Origin: Peteryoungia algae
Lineage (GTDB): Bacteria; Pseudomonadota; Alphaproteobacteria; Rhizobiales; Rhizobiaceae
NCBI RefSeq assembly: GCF_030369675.1
Contig: NZ_CP128477.1
Location: 2,556,001-2,620,000 of the forward strand
Reading direction: 5' to 3'
Length of the DNA: 64,000 bases
A program made the position numbers and the translations under genes. The notes beneath the pieces are model-generated. The model did no database searches and was not told the origin of the DNA. It saw only the letters and a list, made by a program, of their open reading frames with translations. Shown here piece by piece: positions 59,789 through 64,000 of this stretch. Each line of letters opens with the position of its first letter. Position 1 is the stretch's first letter.

Positions 59789-60606
59789 GGTGGCGTCGCC
59801 TTAACCGAGTTTGGGATGCGGTAGTCTCTTCGACCTGAACTTCACGCATCAATCGACAAAGCGATTTCCCGCCAGGTCGAGATGGCGTGAGTGCGAAGCT
59901 GGCGATGGTCTGCGGCGGTCAAGTCTTTGCGGTGAAGAAGGAAGAGATTGGCGATCTAGCCGTGAGTGGAGACGAAACGCTGACATTGCCGCGCGGACTT
60001 GAAGCGCATCATGCGCCGCTCTCGTCGTCGCACAGCAAGATGGGAATTTTCAGCCTGGTTGTTCAATCCCTTGTGCGAGCGATGTTCGACCTTCGGCATC
60101 AAATCCGCCTTCGCAGCCGAATAGGAACGCAGCTTGTCGGTCAGCATCACGCGCGGGGCGATACCTTGACCCTTGAGCAGTTTGCGCATCAGACGCAAGG
60201 CTGCTGCCTTGTTCCTTCGGCTTTGCAAGAGGGCGTCGAGAACGTAGCCGTTGGCATCGACGGCGCGCCACAGCCAGTATTTCTTTCCCTTGATCGTCAC
60301 CACCATCTCATCGAGCTGCCACTTGTCGGCAAACTGGCCTCGTGAGCGGCGTCGGAGCTGATTGGCGAACTTCAAGCCAAATTTCGCCGCCCATTCCGAG
60401 ACGGTCTGGAATGAGACGTTGATGCCGCGCTCGGCCAACAGATCTTCGACGTCGCGTAAACTGAGCGGAAATCGGAAATACAGCCAGACCGCATGGGTGA
60501 TGATCTCGGCAGGAAAGCGGTGGCGTCTGAAGTGGGCGGCAGGGAATTCGGTCATGACAATCCGAATATCAAGTCGGCTAAAACAGGCGGTTAAGGCGAC
60601 GCCACC
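59789..60606 (-). mobile_element. IS6-family insertion sequence, copy 1
   Basis: An 818-bp element with perfect 19-bp terminal inverted repeats GGTGGCGTCGCCTTAACCG at 59789-59807 and the complement at 60588-60606. The flanking octamers (agtgagcc left, gacgtggc right) differ, so there is no 8-bp target duplication and the copy probably arose by or took part in a replicative rearrangement. Confidence 0.95.
59956..60555 (-). CDS. IS6-family DDE transposase with in-frame amber stop
   Basis: From ATG 60555: FRRHRFPAEIITHAVWLYFRF, LSLRDVEDLLAERGI, the DDE elements DKWQLDEMVVTIKG, YVLDALLQSRRNKAAALRL and RSHKGLNNQAENSH. A TAG at 59956-59958 ends the protein after 199 residues. The same frame goes on for 37 more codons with IANLFLLHRKDL to a TGA at 59842, the usual IS6 ending. 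The catalytic residues lie before the stop. Copy 2 has the same stop. Confidence 0.9.
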   Translation of the reverse strand: MTEFPAAHFRRHRFPAEIITHAVWLYFRFPLSLRDVEDLLAERGINVSFQTVSEWAAKFGLKFANQLRRRSRGQFADKWQLDEMVVTIKGKKYWLWRAVDANGYVLDALLQSRRNKAAALRLMRKLLKGQGIAPRVMLTDKLRSYSAAKADLMPKVEHRSHKGLNNQAENSHLAVRRRERRMMRFKSARQCQRFVSTHG

Positions 60607-60735
60607 GACGTGGCCCATTGCTGACCAACAACTGCGGTCGGGACGCCAGCCCACCGACTCCCCCAGAAAAGGCCACGCCAGTATTAACCGAATCTTAAAC
60701 AAGACCTTCCTGAAAGGTACTGGCCATGGTAAGTT

Positions 60736-60751
60736 TATCCCTAGAGGGGTA
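60736..60751. promoter_or_regulatory. 7-2-7 dyad (NarL-type site) overlapping the ribosome site of the next gene
   Basis: TATCCCT, AG, AGGGGTA: two heptamers of the TACYYMT class in tail-to-tail arrangement with a 2-base gap and one mismatch. It ends 6 bases before the response regulator start at 60758. This spacing is the classical arrangement for NarL-family binding, so autoregulation is plausible. Confidence 0.45.
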
Positions 60752-60757
60752 GGGGTT

Positions 60758-61414
60758 ATGCTTGTACGTGTCGCGTTTGTAGACGATCACCCGATACTGT
60801 TGGAGGGCCTGGTCAGCCTGTACAGGACCAAGGCTGATCTAGATGTTGTGGCCATGGGTCACACCACCGTGGATGCCTTGAATATCGTCGAGGACCACCA
60901 CCCGGACGTGATCGTCATGGATCTGAGCATGCCGGGAGATTCCTTCGCCGCGATCGATGTTATGCTCGCGTCCTATCCTGCCACCAAGGTGATCGTTTTC
61001 ACGGCTTCCAGCGCGATCCAGCCTGCCGTGGAACTCATCGAAGCTGGTATCAGCGGTTATGTCCTCAAGGGCGCATCGTCTTCGGATTTGCACCACGCCA
61101 TCATCAGCGCGCATAGCGGCGAGACTTACATCACACCCGGCTTTGCGACCAAGGTGATCGTGTCGATGAAAACGTCGGAGATGCGTCGCAAGGCACAGCC
61201 GCGTGAGCGGCTACACCATCGTGAAGAGCAGATCGTCAGTGGCCTGCTCAAGGGCATGACCAACAGGGAAATCGGCGTCAGTCTGAACATCAGCGAAAAG
61301 ACGGTCAAACATTACATGACTTCACTGATGAGCAAACTCAACGTCCGCAATCGCGTCGAACTCGTGATCGCCGTGAGGAACCGGACGTCACCACGGGACC
61401 GGGTCGCAAGCTGA
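60758..61414 (+). CDS. Response regulator, NarL/FixJ family
   Basis: A 218-residue regulator. Receiver: VAFVDDHPILLEGLVSLY, Asp near residue 56 in VIVMDLSMPGDSF, VFTASSAIQPAVELIEAG and the lysine in GYVLKGASSSD. LuxR domain: REEQIVSGLLKGMTNREIGVSLNISEKTVKHYMTSLMSKLNV. The start at 60758 follows AGGGG; the longer open frame upstream belongs to the IS6 element. It converges with its presumed kinase, stops 4 bases apart. Confidence 0.93.
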   Translation: MLVRVAFVDDHPILLEGLVSLYRTKADLDVVAMGHTTVDALNIVEDHHPDVIVMDLSMPGDSFAAIDVMLASYPATKVIVFTASSAIQPAVELIEAGISGYVLKGASSSDLHHAIISAHSGETYITPGFATKVIVSMKTSEMRRKAQPRERLHHREEQIVSGLLKGMTNREIGVSLNISEKTVKHYMTSLMSKLNVRNRVELVIAVRNRTSPRDRVAS

Positions 61415-61418
61415 CACT

Positions 61419-62855
61419 TCAGTCGACATTTCCAATCGGCAGGCTCGCAACCACGAATGAACCGTTTCGGCGGGGGAAGTAGCGGACCCGACCGCCAAAT
61501 GTGCGAACGCGTCGCTTCTGGCTGACCTTCCCCAATCGAGCCCGCTGCACCTCACGTTTTGACGAGAAAACCGGGCGCTGACCAATATCCACCACCGCGA
61601 CGAACAGGCGTCCGCTTTTGTAGCTGCAACGCACCATCTGAGAATTGCCGTTAGCGTGACGATAGCTGTTCATCAGCCCTTCGAGAACGAACCGGTAAAG
61701 GCATATCGACAGATCGGGAATGCGCAGGTCCGTGCCGGCGCATCCAGTCAAAACCGTTTCACGTCCCGTGATCTCGAGATAACGCTTGGTTGCCAACTGA
61801 AGAGCTTCGTCGATGGAGGCGTCCTCAAGCTCGGGAAGCACCAACCCTGCCGACAGGTTACGTACCTCATCGAGAACACTGCCCACGAGATCCAGGATCT
61901 TGGTCAGGGCATCCCGCATCTCTGGGGAGACATCCGGCCTCGGCGTGACCAGATCGCTCAAGCGCAGTTTCAGGAGCGTGAGAAGCTGCACCGATCCGTC
62001 ATGCAGGTCCGCACCGATCTGATCCAGGATGCGCTCGTTCAGCTTGCCGGCTTCTGTCCGCGCATTGTCGGCAAGGAGGCGCAGGCGATTGTTTTCGACC
62101 GACAACTCGATGGCGTTGCGGAGACTTTCCTTCAGAGTTCTGCGCTGCTGTTCGATAAGCTGCGCGCCTCGCCGGACCACAAGATAGAGCAGTGACAGCA
62201 TCGGCACAGACAGCAGAAGGACGCCAGCCATCGACGTTTGCCGGGTCTCGGCAATCTGCCGTTCGAGCACTTCGGATTCTTCGTAAACCTCGCCCGCCAG
62301 CAGAACCTCGCCCTCGGGCGACCTGACGAGAGGACTGTAAACCTCCAGAAGAGACTGGGCTTCCTCTTCGTCCGTATAGCTGTGCTTGGCAACCGTGGTC
62401 CGGGAGACGATCGTCTCTCCGGCCAGGGCTCGTTCGAGCTCCTCGAAAAGCTCTGGCCCGTCCGCGGGCGCAAGGGGATAGACCTGTCGGCCATCGGCAG
62501 ACCAGATCTTGATGTTGGTGACACGCTGCCCCGGAGGCCCGGTCCCGATCAGGCTGGAAACACGGGCCTGAAATTGCTCGTCGAAGCGAAACTCGCCGTC
62601 CTCAGCGCGCTCCAGCAGGGGGGCGACGAGGGTCTGCAATCTGACGGCTCCTGCAGAGCCCGCAGCATTCAGAGCCGCCTTCTCGACCTGCGCGGCGACA
62701 AACAGGCTCACGCCCGTCATCAGGCCAAAGACGATCAGCGATGCAGCAATCAGGAACTGTGCCGATAGCGACAGGGATTTCAGCCTGAGCCAAGCGCTCT
62801 CGACCAGGGATGGCGGCGCAGGTTCAGGTAAAAACGCATTCCACTTGGTGTTCAT
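61419..62855 (-). CDS. Sensor histidine kinase-like protein (HisKA_3) with degenerate ATP-binding domain
   Basis: A 478-residue membrane protein. TM1 near residues 33-55 (FLIAASLIVFGLMTGVSLFVA), a periplasmic sensor with ALAGETIVSRTTVAKHSY and EVYSPLVRSPEGEVLLAGEV, TM2 near 215-235. The phospho-acceptor LHDGSVQLL lies near residue 285 and the N-box EGLMNSYRHANG is kept. The G1 box is DIGQ instead of D-x-G-x-G, and where the G2 glycines belong it reads RLGKVSQKRRVRTFGG. Kinase activity is thus doubtful; it may act as a phosphatase or partner. It starts at 62855, divergent from the peroxidase fragment. Confidence 0.88.
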   Translation of the reverse strand: MNTKWNAFLPEPAPPSLVESAWLRLKSLSLSAQFLIAASLIVFGLMTGVSLFVAAQVEKAALNAAGSAGAVRLQTLVAPLLERAEDGEFRFDEQFQARVSSLIGTGPPGQRVTNIKIWSADGRQVYPLAPADGPELFEELERALAGETIVSRTTVAKHSYTDEEEAQSLLEVYSPLVRSPEGEVLLAGEVYEESEVLERQIAETRQTSMAGVLLLSVPMLSLLYLVVRRGAQLIEQQRRTLKESLRNAIELSVENNRLRLLADNARTEAGKLNERILDQIGADLHDGSVQLLTLLKLRLSDLVTPRPDVSPEMRDALTKILDLVGSVLDEVRNLSAGLVLPELEDASIDEALQLATKRYLEITGRETVLTGCAGTDLRIPDLSICLYRFVLEGLMNSYRHANGNSQMVRCSYKSGRLFVAVVDIGQRPVFSSKREVQRARLGKVSQKRRVRTFGGRVRYFPRRNGSFVVASLPIGNVD

Positions 62856-63169
62856 CACACCGGGCCGAGTTCTGTCGAGAATTTCAGCATCGGCTCCCCT
62901 CCCTCCCCGCGCTTTCACACGCACTCGTTCTAATGCCTTTTCCTGCCTACACTTGAGTTTGGATTGATGCACGCTTCTGTCTTCTTGTCGATCAAGTTCG
63001 ACAGAAGTTCAGACCAAGGTCCGAACTAAATTTGGACTTTGATCCATGTTTTCGCGGGACCAAGTACCCTTACCATTCCGCGTGGCTGTGAGACTCTGCT
63101 TGCCTGACAAAACCCTGACAAGACGTACAGGGACGAACACCGGAGGCGGGGGCTTCCCCGGATAAAATC
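62856..63169. other. Divergent intergenic region between the kinase and the peroxidase fragment
   Basis: 314 bases with no gene. It holds the 20-bp dyad at 63007-63026, TACCCTT at 63065-63071 (a NarL-like heptamer), and repeated AAGTTC/GTTCGGACC words. Promoters for both genes must lie here. Confidence 0.5.
63007..63026. promoter_or_regulatory. 20-bp dyad, probable regulator site
   Basis: GTTC-A-GACC, AA, GGTC-C-GAAC: the two nine-base arms are complementary except for one A/C pair. It is central in the divergent region; related half-words GTTCGAC and TTTGGAC flank it on both sides. Confidence 0.45.
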
Positions 63170-63491
63170 ATGGTCCAGGTCAACCAGCACGATCTCGAAT
63201 TCATCTTGCGCCAGATCAAGATCGCAGAGGCGAACTCGGTCGCTCACTCGGGCAACAACGCGAGGGCTTTGACCAATATCTGGGTCGATGAACTCGGCAA
63301 TGTTGTATCGGAAGGCACGCCCGGCTCGACGCTCGCCATCAGCGCCGAGCACGTTCCCTACGGTCTGCGCACCGTCGACGGCAGCTTCAACAATCTGGGT
63401 GCCGGCCGCGAAAACTGGGGTGCTGTCGATCAGCCGTTCCTCGACCTGCTTGGCGACGAGTGGCGCGCAACCGACGGGGACACCTTCCAGA
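63170..63491 (+). pseudogene. Peroxidase-family (RTX/heme peroxidase type) protein, N-terminal fragment cut by IS6
   Basis: 107 codons from ATG 63170: VQVNQHDLEFILRQIKIAEAN, IWVDELGNVVSEG, LAISAEHVPYGLRTVDGSFN and NLGAGRENWGAVDQPFLDLL. This is the N-terminus of the very large secreted animal-type heme peroxidases of rhizobia, which usually end in calcium-binding repeats and use type I secretion. The frame enters the IS6 copy at 63492 and stops in it. Whether the remainder exists beyond the window is unknown. Confidence 0.75.
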
Positions 63492-64000
63492 GGTGGCGTC
63501 GCCTTAACCGAGTTTGGGATGCGGTAGTCTCTTCGACCTGAACTTCACGCATCAATCGACAAAGCGATTTCCCGCCAGGTCGAGATGGCGTGAGTGCGAA
63601 GCTGGCGATGGTCTGCGGCGGTCAAGTCTTTGCGGTGAAGAAGGAAGAGATTGGCGATCTAGCCGTGAGTGGAGACGAAACGCTGACATTGCCGCGCGGA
63701 CTTGAAGCGCATCATGCGCCGCTCTCGTCGTCGCACAGCAAGATGGGAATTTTCAGCCTGGTTGTTCAATCCCTTGTGCGAGCGATGTTCGACCTTCGGC
63801 ATCAAATCCGCCTTCGCAGCCGAATAGGAACGCAGCTTGTCGGTCAGCATCACGCGCGGGGCGATACCTTGACCCTTGAGCAGTTTGCGCATCAGACGCA
63901 AGGCTGCTGCCTTGTTCCTTCGGCTTTGCAAGAGGGCGTCGAGAACGTAGCCGTTGGCATCGACGGCGCGCCACAGCCAGTATTTCTTTCCCTTGATCGT
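63492..64000 (-). mobile_element. IS6-family insertion sequence, copy 2 (right end outside window)
   Basis: Starts with the same GGTGGCGTCGCCTTAACCG repeat and, over the 509 bases visible, reads the same as copy 1 by eye. It has the same orientation as copy 1. The left flank octamer is cttccaga. Confidence 0.93.
63659..64000 (-). CDS. IS6-family transposase, copy 2 (5' part outside window)
   Basis: Same protein as in copy 1, with the same amber stop at 63659-63661. Visible part runs from the transposase middle (KGKKYWLWRAVDANGYVLDA) to FKSARQCQRFVSTHG; the N-terminus lies to the right of the window. Confidence 0.88.
   Translation of the reverse strand, partial: TIKGKKYWLWRAVDANGYVLDALLQSRRNKAAALRLMRKLLKGQGIAPRVMLTDKLRSYSAAKADLMPKVEHRSHKGLNNQAENSHLAVRRRERRMMRFKSARQCQRFVSTHG

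Noticed and set aside
59781..60614. 8-bp target duplication around IS6 copy 1
   Set aside because: The flanking octamers agtgagcc and gacgtggc are different, so no duplication is present.

Overview
The window looks like an accessory catabolic region of a Rhizobiaceae alphaproteobacterium (Rhizobium/Agrobacterium/Ensifer type), probably on a large plasmid or chromid. The evidence is high GC, many ABC sugar importers each next to its own small catabolic operon and GntR, DeoR, AraC or LysR regulator, KduI/KduD and GH28/GH105 pectin genes, a rhizobial-type peroxidase fragment beside a type I secretion fragment, and several IS families with remnants. I saw no rRNA, tRNA, CRISPR array or replication origin.

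Layout. 1-10823: a peptide/opine-type (family 5) ABC importer (minus strand, cut at the left edge) with half of an EamA transporter, divergent from a sialidase-like BNR protein, a PdxA2-type dehydrogenase and an iron-type alcohol dehydrogenase; a GntR/FCD regulator and a DUF1537 four-carbon acid-sugar kinase face them. 11367-22917: a YtfQ/YtfR/YtfT/YjfF-like ABC importer in one operon with an aldehyde dehydrogenase, an enolase-superfamily enzyme, a zinc alcohol dehydrogenase and a KduD-like SDR, divergent from a GntR regulator and a GMC oxidoreductase. 22993-26590: an SDR / LLM flavin enzyme / nitroreductase operon divergent from a LysR gene. 26768-36536: DeoR, a ribose-type ABC importer with a DUF2291 lipoprotein, and, divergent, a TIM-barrel isomerase, a transketolase split into two subunits and an FGGY kinase. 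This gene set matches the known D-apiose/D-apulose transketolase pathway. 36577-37460: ribB behind an FMN riboswitch.

37627-41700 is an insertion zone: a decayed IS3-family element is split by an IS30-family element, followed by small hypothetical genes, including a 24-residue membrane peptide. 41954-45137 is a TAXI-type TRAP transporter. 45426-45825 is an IS110 transposase remnant. 46480-56154 is a pectin locus: kduI, kduD, an AraC regulator, a sugar ABC importer, a GH28 polygalacturonase-like enzyme and a GH105 hydrolase. Both hydrolases lack signal peptides, so oligomers are probably imported and then cut in the cytoplasm.

56205-64000 carries an IS3 remnant, two NarL-type two-component systems and two apparently identical IS6-family copies in the same orientation. 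The left copy truncates a HlyD-type secretion adaptor gene and the right copy interrupts an N-terminal peroxidase fragment. Between them lies the second two-component pair, whose kinase has a degenerate ATP-binding domain.

Together the operons describe a bacterium that scavenges plant cell-wall sugars (galacturonan or rhamnogalacturonan oligomers, probably apiose, and sugar acids) and sends the products into central metabolism.
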